Source: Ceratotherium simum simum (taxonomy: Eukaryota; Chordata; Mammalia; Perissodactyla; Rhinocerotidae). From it: a stretch of 64,000 nt of DNA. Each line of letters opens with the position of its first letter. Within the stretch, counting starts at the first letter, position 1. The notes beneath the pieces are model-generated. The model was not told the DNA's origin and did no database searches. It worked only from the letters and a program-made list of their open reading frames with translations. Both the position numbers and the translations under genes were made by a program. The stretch lies in assembly GCF_000283155.1 (NCBI RefSeq), contig NW_004454177.1, positions 9,429,462-9,493,461 on the forward strand. The letters are read 5' to 3'. This document shows, one piece after another, positions 1 through 11,329 of the stretch.

Positions 1-199
1 CGGTTAAGTGCGCGCGCTCCGCTGCTGGCGGCCTGGGTTCGGATCCCGGGCGCGCGCCGACGCACCGCTTCTCTGGCCATGCTGAGGCCGCGTCCCACAT
101 ACAGCAACTAGAAGGATGTGCAACTATGACATGCAACAATCTACTGGGGCTTTGGAGGGAAAAAAATAAATAAATAAAATCTTTAAAAAAAAAAAAAAA
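1..199 (+). mobile_element. ERE-family SINE, left end cut by window
   Basis: A tRNA-derived head with a B-box-like segment (GGTTCGGATCC) is followed by a long non-tRNA body and a 15-A tail at 185-199. The tail body (AGCAACTAGAAGGATGTGC and following) differs from the other full ERE copies in this window, so this is a different ERE subtype. The first bases of the element fall outside the window. Confidence 0.85.
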
Positions 200-774
200 G
201 AACTTTATTTTTCCTTGAACTACTGTCAACGATGCCATAAAAGCCTGAGACAGAAGGACAGACATGTTTTAGGAGGCATCATCTCAGACCGCCCTCTTCC
301 TCCCCCAGGCCCATGTTTTCGGGGCAAGACTCCGCATGCTTCGCTGGGACATGCAGTTCACCCCTCTGTCACCAGGGGCCTTTAAAACCGCAGCGGCAGC
401 AACAGCAGCAAAAGTAACGCATCCATTTGCCAGACAGCTCACAAACATCTCTTCTCAAAAAGAGTCGGGCAAAAGTTTCCCTCAAGAATGAGGTCAAACA
501 CTGCTGTTCTCTGCAAGAATCACATTTAGAAACATTACTTGCAGGCCAAAAAAAAAAAAAGAAGAAGAAACAAGTAGCTTTTCTTTAACGATTCTAAGGC
601 CATGATGAGGAAAAACTAGTCGCATACAAACGGAAAAAAGGGGCTATGCCGTTCTTTTCAATTTTTTAAAACAAGTTTATGACGAGAAAAGAAGAAATAC
701 GCACATCCTTTCAAACATTATACCCTGAGACCATACCACACACCTGACCCCGGGCAGGGTCATATATTCCACCA

Positions 775-935
775 TATGCATCGTCCTATGAACAATATCA
801 TGGCGACACCGTGAAGTAGATCTTATTAACTTCCTCTCACAGAGGAGGAAGCGGGTGGTTAGGTATCTTGCCAGAGCCACAGAGCTTCTAAGAGGCACGG
901 GATGAATTCAAATCCAGGTTCAGCTAGCTACAGAC
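775..935 (-). mobile_element. MIR SINE fragment
   Basis: The plus strand shows the antisense MIR pattern: acttcctctcacagagg, then gccacagagcttctaag, then attcaaatccagg. Confidence 0.55.
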
Positions 936-1379
936 ACCAGCTGCCCAACTTCCCACCATTCTACCGCCAACAACTCCAGAAAATTTTGACATTGCAGGAA
1001 CGCAAAAGCAAGCAAACAATCATCCCTTGAAATCCCCCCTCCCGGAGACAACCCCTATGAGCATATGGGGGTCCCTCCTTCAGCCCCCAGACTCCACGCA
1101 CACATCTAGGCACACACACTCAGCTCTGTCACTACACAGCCATCCAGGCATGGAAACAGTTAAGTCGCCCTCACTGAATAAATCAAAAGTTCAAGGCTGC
1201 AACATACCACAATGATTCCCTCTTTACATATGACAAGAACCAGAGAGGGGCTGAAATCCCAAGCATCCTGAGCAGGGTCTCCCCGGCCCGCACAGGTTAT
1301 GCCGCCAGGGTCAGGGCCACAGACCTTTAGCGGCAACATTCATTTCCTGAACAGGACAAGTTCTCCTGACCATAAAGCT

Positions 1380-1870
1380 AATAGGAACTTCCTCGCACGG
1401 CGAGCTCCGGCTGACAAGGCTACTTGTCACTGGCCACGCAGGAGGAGAGCGCTGGTTCCCATTAGTGGGTTATGATGCCAGGTGCTACTAATAAGGTACA
1501 TCGGCAAGAAACAAGAGCCCTGCTAAGTTGTCTCTCCAACTCTGGAAGCAATCAGGCCTGGGCTTCGGGGGTGGGGAGGGGTCTTATTTAAAGAGAGGGG
1601 TGGAGTGAGTAGGGGGGTTAGCCACAGTAGACCCGGGCACCATCTAACCTGCTGAAGGGCTTAAATAAATACATTTCCAAAAATCCCTGCCCATTTCCCC
1701 CAGCTACCATAAAAGACTCCCCCAAATTAACACTCATAATGTTTCCCCCAGCACTCCAGGCCTGATGGATCACCGAGGGCCATTATGATTGGCCACATCT
1801 GCTTCTCACTATGGCAAGGAGAGTTGTGCCAACAGGCCTAATGGCATTAAGATCACAACGCTCAGCTAAT
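1380..1870. promoter_or_regulatory. Candidate intronic conserved element
   Basis: This is a repeat-free block with several homeodomain-type TAAT cores (for example 1487-1492 and 1840-1850) and balanced composition. No repeat family is recognised. It is suggested only by its look; conservation could not be computed. Confidence 0.25.
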
Positions 1871-1984
1871 CCACTTAGAGACCAACGCGGGTGAGGGTGG
1901 CAGGGGGCTCAGCGAGCGAGAGGCTCCCTTGTCAGGTTGAGGTCATGAGAGAAATGGGAAGCAGGGCGGTGGCCTCACATGTGA

Positions 1985-2190
1985 GTCCCTGCTGTGTGCT
2001 TTATGTTACCCGGTACCTCAGTGAATATGTTGAAAACCACATTGAGAGGTACGGGGTTAACCTCACTTCACAGGAGAGGGGCCTGACAGTTCAGACAGGT
2101 GAAGCCATTTGCCCAAATTCACAATGCAGCGCTAGCATCAAACCCAGGTCTATCCAACGTCAATCTTTGTGCCCGGGCACTATACACCTT
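1985..2190 (-). mobile_element. Diverged MIR-like fragment
   Basis: An antisense MIR order (tgctgtgtgctt, cacttcacaggaga, tttgcccaaattcac, catcaaacccaggtc) is recognisable but heavily diverged. Confidence 0.45.
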
Positions 2191-2399
2191 GTCCCCCACA
2201 AAGACAATGGTCTGGTGGTGCGTATGTCTTGTTCTTGGTATGCCTGGTGGTGGTGGTTTGCTTGCGTGTATGTGTCCTCTTATTATTTCTGGGGGATCTA
2301 AATGGCCCTAAAGAGGCGAGAACTCCAAAAACTACTTCCAAGTGGCCCACAACTTCTCCTCTTCATCCACATTTCTGTGACCAAGTCTTCTAACAGCTT

Positions 2400-2830
2400 C
2401 ACCAGGAATGCCCCACTGTTTCAGGAAGTTCCTTCTCTTATCGAATTTGGGTTTTTCCTAATGCAAAGCTGAACACAATCTGTTCCTGCTGAAGAAAATC
2501 AGGTCTTGAGGACAGAGTCGAAAGTGAGCTATGAATTTAGAATTAAGCACATTTTTGCGAGTTTCTAGCCGAAGTTTCCGTGCTGACGATCAAGTACCGG
2601 ATCCCTCCTTGCAGCTGCAGAGATAAGCCTCACGTAGGCAAAACCCGACCACAGTTTTTCCAGACTGAGCCAGCATAATAAGGACACGGGGGCTTTTAAG
2701 GGGAAACAGTAGAAAGGGGAATTTCTGATTATGCTGGCATGAAATTAACAGCATGGAATTTTTACTTCTGTAAGTGTGTTTCTCTTTCGCTCCCTTTTTC
2801 TGGTTTTTTTCGAGTTAGCATAAAAGGCCT
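2400..2830. promoter_or_regulatory. Candidate intronic conserved element
   Basis: This repeat-free intronic block retains CpGs at several places and holds TAAT-type motifs and GATAAG near 2620-2626. It resembles the developmental enhancers often found in introns of ZBTB16-type genes. Function is inference. Confidence 0.28.
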
Positions 2831-3134
2831 CTATTGCTAGAAGCTGATCTCTGTGTCGGTAAGAGATGATGTAGTACAATGTGCTACTCCTTGAACCTGT
2901 GTGGTCCCAGCCCCCCCAAAGACCTGAACCGTTCCCAGTAAGCAGCTCCTCACTCCTTTCTTCCTCTCAAACCACCGGAGGAAGCTAGGAGCCCAGAGCT
3001 GGCCAAGAGGTAAGCCTCCTGGACACGAGCTGCAGGGAACACGGAGCCGCTCCTTCCTGTATTCTCCCTTCCCTTCTGATGCCACCAGGGGCTGAAGGTC
3101 CAAGCAGGACGTTATGGAAAGAAGAGTGAACACG

Positions 3135-3345
3135 GAGCCAGAAGACTGGGGCACCAACCCTGGCGCCACACTTTACTGTCTTACCATGGACAAGCCCACT
3201 AACCTCTGCCCACCAGGGAATGCAAAACCAACATCCACCTTACAGGGTGGCTAGAGGGTTTGAGGAGATTCTGACTACGAATGCACTTAGCACAGAACCT
3301 GACATGGATCAAGCATTCAGAACCGTGTTTGCTGAATGCGCTCTT
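3135..3345 (+). mobile_element. MIR SINE fragment
   Basis: The MIR order is present in weak form: tctggcgcc/acttactgtc-like core, then a block ending gcacttagcacagaacctgac, the usual 3' MIR signature. Confidence 0.5.
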
Positions 3346-3844
3346 AGAAGCATCCTGCACTGGGGGCAGGAAAGGGAAGGAGCCCTGGCACGCCCAGCAT
3401 CCACAAGCCTAGAGTTCCCTCAGCAAGGGGGTGTCTGTGCTCCTCACCTCTGCCTCGACCACAGTGAAATCACCCACCCAGCCACGTGCACAGGCAATAG
3501 GACACCGCATGGATAAGCCGCCTCGGCATTTGGAACCAATGATGGTGGAGTGCTGCCCAGCTAAATTTAAATGAGAACTGGAATGACTCATCAGGCCTCA
3601 GGTCAATGGGACAAAGAGTACCCTGGCCACCACAGTACAAGTGACCAGCGTCTGGGGGACAATGCAGATGCTTACTGAGTATCAGCCCCAAACATGCGGC
3701 GCCCAAGGCAGCAGTGTTTACCACGCTGTATGAACCAATGCCTGTGGGGAAAGCAGGACCCCGACCAACACAAACACATTTTTTACCCTGCACTGCCAGG
3801 TGACCCGCTTCACTACAACAACGGCAATAAAAATACAATAGCAG

Positions 3845-4050
3845 ACACGGATGGAGCACTTACTGTGAGCCACCATTCCTTGCACTTGACAAATATTTAC
3901 TGATTAATCCTTGTAACAACCCAGTGAGTAGGTACTGTTACTTTTCCCATTTACAAATGAGCAAACAGGCACAGAGAGGTTAAGTAACGTAACCACAGTC
4001 ACACAGCTGGTCAGTAGTGAAATCAGGATTCTGACCCAGATAGTCTAATT
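3845..4050 (-). mobile_element. MIR SINE
   Basis: A well-preserved antisense MIR: catttacaaatgagcaaac, agagaggttaagtaac and cacacagctggtcagtag appear in order. Confidence 0.85.
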
Positions 4051-4854
4051 TGCTGAAAATGCACATTTTCTATGTGTAAAACGTGGGGTTGGAGGTGGGG
4101 CAGTGAGGATGCCATAGTAAACTTTTCTTTCTACCAAAATAACTGCTGCTGAGTAAGGGCTTTCACTTAACAGCACCGAAATAGAACTTGACTAAGAAAA
4201 ACCTTAGTTATCGTGGAAAATTCAGGAACCCTCCAACGGACAAGCTGAGGCACACCTGTATTCATTTAGCAAGACTCTCAAGTCTCACATGTGGGCTTTA
4301 AGTTAGACTTGTTTCAAAGTCATTAATTAACAAAAAAACAAAGAGATTGGAAATGCTTTTCTCCTGAATTAGCAAGAAATCAAAGAGCTGTGAATGGAGT
4401 TTGATTTTAACAGTTCAGGATAATCACTATTTTAAAGATTCATAAATAGTTTTCCTAGAACAAGCAGGAGGAAAAAGTGTTGCTGATCTATAGCTTTTCG
4501 CCCTCCCTCCAGCAATGAGCAGCTCCATCCAACAGGGACAGATTAAAATGGGACTTCTCACTGAGACCAAAGAACGGGCAACTTTCCTCCTTGGAAATAA
4601 AAGAAAAGAAATCATCTTCAAAATTTCCAAGAGTTCAGTATAGAGCCCAGATGACTCAGGAACCCTAAGCAGGTTGAAGTATTTAAAAACGAAATCACAG
4701 CAGACAGAAGCTAATCTAACTGATCCCCTATTTTAGCTGGCTGACTGCCAATCCAGATTCTAAAACAGAGCAAAATTCAATTAACCAAAAGGACTTCATG
4801 AAGACAGAAGTGAGAGCATAAGGGGTAAAAAAAGAACTTTTTAAAGAGCTCAAC

Positions 4855-4975
4855 AATCCGGAAACAGCTCATCCAAGCGCCTAGTTTTACAAATGAAGAA
4901 ATTAAAGCTCGGGATGTGAAAGGTGGCAGAGCTAAAAAAGCGCAGAGCTGAGTCTAGAGGCCCGGCCTCCGCAAG
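4855..4975 (-). mobile_element. MIR-like fragment
   Basis: A short antisense MIR stretch (ttttacaaatgaagaaatt, then ggtggcagagctaa) is visible. Confidence 0.4.
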
Positions 4976-5344
4976 AGCTGGACACAACGCCACCAAGCCT
5001 TCTGCCATCTTCCTATCATCACAACCAATGACCTCTCGAAAGACTAGATTTCCAGGAGCCCAGGTTATAAACTTAAGTCATTCATCACCCCCAAAAGGAT
5101 ACGTCCTGGAAATAGAAATGGTTTCGGAAAGGATTTGAGCAAATCTGTGAATGACAGAGCTGCCATAAATAGCTACTAAGAGAAGCTGGGCTGCACCTGA
5201 CCTTTAGGATTGACGTCAAGGAAGATAGCTGTAGCCTCCCATGGTGGTATCTGAGGGATGGTGCTGGCACCCAAAGACTCGGTCAGATGGATCCGACCCA
5301 GAAATGCAGTGCTGATGTTCTTATATGGCTTGGTGCAGGGCACC

Positions 5345-5475
5345 CAGCACTGTGAATCAGAACGTGAGCTGAACTCCTGGCTCTGGCCATTTATAGCTCT
5401 GTGACCTTGGGCGTGTCACTTATTCCCTCCAAAGCTCATTCTCCTCATCTCAAAGTTGTGGCTGATGATGGCCCA
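5345..5475 (+). mobile_element. MIR SINE fragment
   Basis: Sense MIR core: ctcctggctctggcca, gctctgtgaccttgggc, ctcattctcctcatct. Confidence 0.65.
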
Positions 5476-7734
5476 CAATCCCTTACCCAAAACTGTTGGG
5501 TGCTTCCAAAATCCTAATTGTTCAGATTTTAGAAAGGTACCATGGGGCCTAGCGTCTTTACCAGTCCCAGAGGAGTCTAGCGAAGCACTCTGTAATCAAA
5601 CACATTAATATTTTTGCAGCAAAATATATGAATATTCAAAACAGGTGGGATAAATATAGCGTCACATCAGTTCAGATCAGGTTTTGCCACTAAATGAGTT
5701 TGCTGCAAACTTACACAAAACCTTTCAGCTTTCAGAGCTTTTCAGACTTCATAATCACAGATACAGGATGATGGACTTGAACCCTCTTGGGGGAGGCTGT
5801 GAGGTTAAGAGAGATAAAGTCATAGGAAAAAGGTGCTGTGCAAAGGAAAAAGTGGTACAACTGATAAAAGGCATCATTCATATTATTGTTGATGCTATCA
5901 TCATTGCACAGTGCACTCTTTCCAAACAGAACAAATGGGTGCCTAAAGCCAGCAGAATAATGAATGGGCACCAAGAGTTATGAGCAAGTTCTAAAGTCCC
6001 CAAAGTGACCTAAAACAAGATCAACTGCTACTAGCCCTCTACATGGTCAGCCACTGAAAACAGAGCTGCTGGCCCCCTGCGAGACCAAGGCAAAGGGCCA
6101 GGCAGAACTCTAACATCTCAGCTATGTGGCTCATGCACCCTAGAGCTGGCCTCAAGAAGCCACGGAGAAGGGCTGCACACACGAGTGCAGGGAACTGGCC
6201 GAGGCTGTTACTTGTGGTTCCTGAGCATCCCTTCAAGCACCAGGCAAGAGTTCCTACTGTGTGTGTGGAGGATCCACACTGTAGCTGGTCTAAGGGCTGG
6301 TCTGTAGAAGATCCAGAGGCTCCTGGGAAACCAGACGGCACTCTGATTCTGCAGCACTAAATTCAGAAACATATGAAGCCCAGGTTGTACAGGCCTGGGG
6401 AGACTAAGGGCTATAAATGAGGACTGTGCTGACACTCAAGTCAACCATACTGCCCCTGTAACCCTACCACATATGTACATAACTCTGAGAACGAGAAGCT
6501 GCATCTAGACCAGTTAAGCCGGCCCCTAGATCAGATCCAGACAAGGCTACACGCAGGACAGCTTCAGCTTTTCAAAGAGAGCAAGACAAGACACTGAGCC
6601 TAGAGGAGAGTCCAATCTTCCAGAATCCTGATGTGAGCCTCCCTCCCTCATACACTGTCCTCTGTAATGTGGGCTCACTGGGGAAGGTTTGGGGGTCCAG
6701 AGCTTGCTCCTGCATCTGCCTGGAGAATGCTGCTGATCTATCAAGTCTTCTGACTATCCTCACTTCTTTCTGGATCCTTTAGGTAAGGAAGCCCCATTTG
6801 ATTTACCCAAGTAGTGTCTTTGTGCAGTCTTTCCATCAATCCATGACTATATGTGACATTGCTTTTATATCTCGCCATGCACCGTGGGGAGCACAACTTC
6901 ACTAAGTTTCATTCTTTCTGTCTGTCATGCCAATAGGCTCCCCTCTCACTAGCTGGAGACCAAGCCATGAGGAAACCTACTGATGGGATTCCTTCACAAA
7001 CTCTCCCTCCTGCATCACTTCCCAGCACTCTCCCCTTCCTTCCTCTCCATGCCCTTCTGCCCCCCAGAAAGGAAAGCAACAATAACTGCTGGGTGCTTAA
7101 CCCTGACCAACACTCTCGCCTACTGGCTTAACAATAAAATAAAACCTGTAGCCTGTTATTTCATCATGTTCATCACCGTTGTATTTACAGCCAATTCCAC
7201 AGCCTCTTGACATCCAAATCTCCCACTCTGATTGTTTTGTCTTGCCTTTTTGTTTGTACTGGTAGTTGTGATGTGGGGGGAGGAACAGAAAACAGTTGGA
7301 AACAGGGAAGTCGCACTTAATCCTGGAGCTTTGAGGGAGAAGCAGAGAGGAAAAAGCCTCCCCAAGCGCATCTGATCAGAAGCCAAGGGGCTGCCAGTCA
7401 GAGCGAGGGACACTTTCTCCCCTCCTCGATTTCTTTAAACGCCCACAGCTTTCCACACAAGGCGCTGCCCTAGGTTCCACTTTCCTGGGCTGCAGCAGCT
7501 TACTTTCCACCGTCAGTCAAAAGCACATTCTCCATGTCAGCAGCCCAGAGTGTGATGCCAAGGATTCCAGCACCCCACCATCACAAGCTCACAAGGACAG
7601 GGTCATTCTCTGCACCACCTCACAGCCAACACAACCCCGGCAGAAGGCAGTGCCTTGGACACTACCCGCTAGAACTCAGAGCTGAGAAGGTGATGCAGAG
7701 ACGAGACCTAAGCAAGATGGGGGATTGTAGGGCC

Positions 7735-7925
7735 ACTTCTTCATCTTCATCATTACTATGTGCCAGGCACAGCTCTAGGGATTTCTGAATGTTACTTCGT
7801 TAATTCAGCCCCACACCCTGCTGACCACCTCCACTTTAAAGAGAGTAAAACAAGGCTCAGAATGATTACATGACTTTCCCAAGCTCTCACGGCTAGATAT
7901 GGCTAGTTCCACCGCCCAGGCTCTG
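7735..7925 (-). mobile_element. MIR SINE fragment
   Basis: Antisense MIR: tactatgtgccaggcac, then aaggctcagaatgat and a gacc/agctctcacggctag segment in the expected order. Confidence 0.65.
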
Positions 7926-8084
7926 TGGGGTATAACACAGCCAGCCCTCCATCTCTCCCCAGAGAAGCGAGGGTCCCGCAGAACAGGAACTTGGAACTCC
8001 TGGGAGAGTGATCTCTTTTGTAGCCCTCTCAGGTCAAGAGAAGCAAAAATGATCCAACAGGAGTCAAAAAAAATGTACTTTCCA

Positions 8085-8403
8085 GGGGGTGGGAGGTAGG
8101 CCACATAGGTGAAGGGGGTCAAAAGATTCAAATTTCTAGTTATAAAATAAATAAGTCCTGGGGATGTAATGTACAGCACACTGACTATAGTTAATAATAC
8201 TGTACTGTATATTTGAAAGTTGCTAAGACAGTAGACCTTAAAAGTTCTCATCAAAAGAAGAAAAAATCTATAACTATGTATGGTGACAGATGTTAACTAG
8301 ACTTACTGTGGTGATTGTTTTGCAATATATACAAATGTCGAATCACTATGTTGTACACCCGAAACTAATATAATGTTACATGTCAATTATACCTCAAAAA
8401 AAA
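8085..8403 (+). mobile_element. LINE-1 3' end (L1MA/MB type)
   Basis: The segment matches the typical 3' untranslated end of mid-age mammalian L1: ggatgtaatgtacagcac, gactatagttaataatact, ttgcaatatatacaaatg, ttgtacacc, ending in cctcaaaaaaaa. It is 5' truncated. Confidence 0.88.
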
Positions 8404-9059
8404 GTTACTCTCCACCATACCCCATTTCTAATAGCACGTAACTGAAATAATTCACATCCGGAGATGGTCAATCTATCTGGTTTGATGGGGGGGTTTCCTC
8501 TTTAGGAAAGTTTGAGCGAAAACAAACACAACCCTGGTCTATGTCTGAGCGGTAGAAGCATCAACAAGACACACCTCAGTGGCGGTTATTTTTCGCACCC
8601 ACCGGAAAAAAAAACCGGCTACATTTAGCTCAGTGGCACTTTCCACAAGGTAAGTCTCAGAGCCACCAATTGTCACCGATTAAGCAGTGCTGGAGCAGGT
8701 TCCGGCTCAGCGTGTGGTAATCAGATCCGCCTCCCCCTTCTCCTCCACCCCCACCCTGTCTCCCTCACATCCCTTCCTGTACCTGAATGAGCAACAGAGG
8801 GATGGGGTGGAGGGAGACGAGAGAATCCACCCAAGATCAGCAAAACAGCAGGCCAGAGGGCGTGCAGGGAAATGTTATCATGAATGACAACAGAAACTGC
8901 ACTTATTGACACCCAGAGACCGGAGGGTGAAATGATGGGCATATTGTTACAACAGATACAGGTGAACACCATACCCGCTACTGATTCCCTCCGTATTTAC
9001 TCTACTTCTAATGAGCAATGTTCAAAACCCTCTGTTCTGTAGACACGATCCTCTTCAGG

Positions 9060-9285
9060 ACTGAATGACTCCAAGAGGCAGCAACGTGCAAGGGGGTTAA
9101 GACCTGAATTTGAACACAGCTCTGCCTCTTACTATCTATGTGACCCTGGGAAAAGGTCTTAGTATCTTCCTATGTAAAAGAAGAACCTACCTCAGAGGGC
9201 TGTGGTTACAAAAATGTGACTCCACATAAAGCACTTAGTATTGAACCAGGCACACCATAAGAACTCAGTGAATGGTTATTTCACA
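9060..9285 (+). mobile_element. MIR SINE
   Basis: Sense MIR with tttgaacacagctctgcc, ttactatctatgtgaccct, cctcagagggctgtgg and aagcacttagtattgaacc in order. Confidence 0.75.
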
Positions 9286-10015
9286 GAAAAGGAAACAGAA
9301 GCCAGAGGGAAGCCAATGCCAGGCCGAAGTGGCATTTAATTCAATGTGAGCAGAGATGGGATAAGAATAAGGCTCTGCAGGCTGCAAAACCAAGACTCTC
9401 ATACCCATCCTTCCCCCTTGAATTTAAATCAACTCCCTCCACATATGTTTGCAGGGACAGAGAACAAGAAGGGAGAGAAAGCAACGTTCCCGGCAACGAA
9501 AGTTCACCAGGAATGACATTCGGAACCTGCAGCTGCTCTTGTGGCCTGAGGAACACCCAGGCCGTCCCACCCTCCAGAGCTGCAGACAAGCCTACCTTGG
9601 CAGAAACTACCGCATGGGAACCCGGGTACCTGCAACCCAGCAATGTGGCCAGATCCAGGCCATGGGAGACCTTCCTTTTCAATGTCACTTTCTCTTCTCC
9701 CTCCCTCCACTTTATCAGTCACTCCAGCAAAGGAGAGCAGACCCAAGAGCAGAGAAGCCAACGGGAGCCCAAAGGCAAAAAGAGAGGAAAGAGCCTAATA
9801 AGGAGCTGGGCCCATGAGTTCCCCAATGCTTGGAACGACCCTAGGCCCCTCACCACACTTGAAAAGTGTGGCCCCCCAGGACTTCGAAAGAAGTGGTTTT
9901 TTACCAATAGGAGGGAGGACAGGGGAGCCAGGCCCCGGGACTCAGGAGTAGCTGGGAATGCAGGCAGGGTGTCGGGGTGTTGGGGTGTGGGGTGCGGGAC
10001 TGGAGAGGGGCCTAC

Positions 10016-11283
10016 CTGTGCTGCTCCACAGCCTCGTTGTCAGGAAGCTCCACCCCACACACGCTGCACTGCTCCCCGATGGTCCGGCTCTCTGACTTCA
10101 TGCCCACAGCCAGCTCACCCAGCTTGCTGAACAGCTCCCTCTGGATGAAGCCCTGGGGTAGCAGACCCCCATAGGTGCTGAAGTCCATGGAGACGGCCAG
10201 GGCAGGCTGCACGTGGAGGCCAGAGGTCACCGACGATGGCATGCTCAACACGGCGTCAGCCTTATGGTTGGGCAACATGGAGTAGATGCCCAGATGTTTC
10301 TCAGCTGGAGGCGCAGTGTGCTCCGCTCGGCCCGGGGGGCCCTGGCCAGCCTCCGCTGGCGGCGGCAGCTGCTCAGCGCTCTCCTCACGCCCGTAGTGCA
10401 GCTCCCTAGCACTGGTGATGACGCTGCTCCGAGTCGGGGTCCCGGGCCCCTCTTTGCCCCTTTCCTCCAGCTTGTCTCCCATCCCGCCTGAGATGCTGGA
10501 CTCGGCTGCCCCAGGGCTATCCTGGCCAGGTACCTCATCCACCTGCATCATCTCCGTCTTTACCTCAGCCACTGCAGGGGGCCTCCCACCCCCAGCCAGT
10601 GTCGGCTCCTCAGGCCCTGCAGGTGGCTGAAGAGTTCCCTGCAGCAGAGACTGTCCTATGGTCATCAAACTGTCCACTGCAGCCTTGGTGGGACTCATGG
10701 CTGAAAGACCAAATGACGTGGAGACCGAAGGGCTCTGGTCCACCAGGGGCCCAGGGAGGCTCTGTGCAGCCACACTGGCATACCCACTCTCCTCGCTGGA
10801 ATGCTTCGAGATGAAGATGTTCTTAAGGTACCGAGCCTTGCGGTCCTCTTCCTCTTCGGCCCCACCGTCTGCCATAGTGGCCTCCGTGTCATTATCATCT
10901 GAGGCCTGGATGGTCTCCAGGATCTTCAGGCACTGCTCCTCCAGGTACTCGATCTCCAAGATCTCGGCCGCATATAGCAGGTCATCCAGGTCTTCTGCCT
11001 TGGCTTGCAGCGTGGCTGTGTATGCATACTCCAGAATCTGCTGGAAGGTCTTTGGCGAGAGGAAGTCCAGAGTATAGTGCTGGCTATTGCGGTGGAAGAG
11101 GATCTCAAACATCTTGCTGGTGCAGGCCAGCACAGTCCGGTGGGCGTGGAACTCCTGGCTGTCCACCATGATGACCACATCACACAGCGTCCCGGCCAGC
11201 CGCATCTGGTTGGCCTTGCACAGGAGCCCCGTGGGGTGGCTGGGGTTCTGCAGCTGGATCATGCCCATCTTTGTCAGATCCAT
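10016..11283 (-). CDS. ZBTB16: ZBTB16 (PLZF) first coding exon: BTB/POZ domain to start of zinc finger 1
   Basis: ZBTB16/PLZF is a nuclear BTB-zinc-finger transcriptional repressor that recruits NCoR/SMRT-HDAC co-repressors and acts in limb and axial patterning, spermatogonial stem cells and NKT cells (family knowledge). The exon holds 422 complete codons plus two bases of codon 423 (AG|, then GTAGGC donor), so the apparent TAG stop is intronic. The BTB/POZ domain spans about residues 1-125, with the charged-pocket residues D35 and R49 present. An acidic stretch lies at 143-147 (EEEED), followed by a Ser/Pro/Gly-rich repression region. The exon ends inside C2H2 finger 1, with C406, C409 and H422 visible and the last histidine in the next exon. 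The human protein is 673 residues; finger 1 starts near the same residue number, so no net indel is expected. The start has A at -3 and G at +4. No frameshift or internal stop is seen. Later finger exons lie left of the window. Confidence 0.98.
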
Positions 11284-11306
11284 AATGCTCCCCGCGGCTT
11301 AGGCAT
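11274..11306 (-). CDS. Overlapping upstream ORF at the ZBTB16 start
   Basis: A minus-strand ATG 23 nt upstream of the ZBTB16 start opens a 10-codon reading frame in the +2 register. It runs across the main ATG and stops at TGA (11276-11274). Its start context is weak (C at -3, C at +4), so most ribosomes would be expected to scan past it. It would lower main-frame initiation when used. This is seen in the sequence; function is inference. Confidence 0.4.
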   Translation of the reverse strand: MPKPRGALWI

Positions 11307-11329
11307 GAGGCTTTCTTTCCTTCCTGGCT
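11284..11329 (-). other. ZBTB16: ZBTB16 exon 2 5' UTR segment and splice acceptor
   Basis: On the minus strand a pyrimidine-rich run ends in CCACCACGCAG immediately before position 11329, a plausible acceptor that gives 46 nt of untranslated leader before the ATG. The leader contains one upstream ATG (11306-11304), out of frame with the main start. The acceptor is inferred from consensus only; another AG further upstream cannot be excluded. Confidence 0.65.

Larger units (their letters stand above)
1..10015 (-). other. ZBTB16: ZBTB16 intron 2 (partial)
   Basis: Everything left of the exon 2 donor is intron; in human this intron is very long. Repeats are listed separately. The stretches 200-770, 936-1984, 2191-3134, 3346-3844, 4051-5344, 5476-7734, 8404-9059 and 9286-10015 hold no gene that I can recognise. 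Parts of 1380-1870, 2400-2830 and 8404-8650 are repeat-free with scattered CpGs and look like constrained non-coding sequence. CTCF-like cores occur at 370-380 and 3082-3095. The short open frames here have no family resemblance. Confidence 0.85.

Noticed and set aside
10012..10014. Apparent TAG stop ending a 423-residue ZBTB16 protein
   Set aside because: The stop is created by the splice donor AG|GTAG; the known protein continues into zinc-finger exons outside the window.
9513..10130. 205-codon plus-strand frame across the exon 2 donor
   Set aside because: It is antisense to the ZBTB16 coding exon and intron and has no family resemblance.
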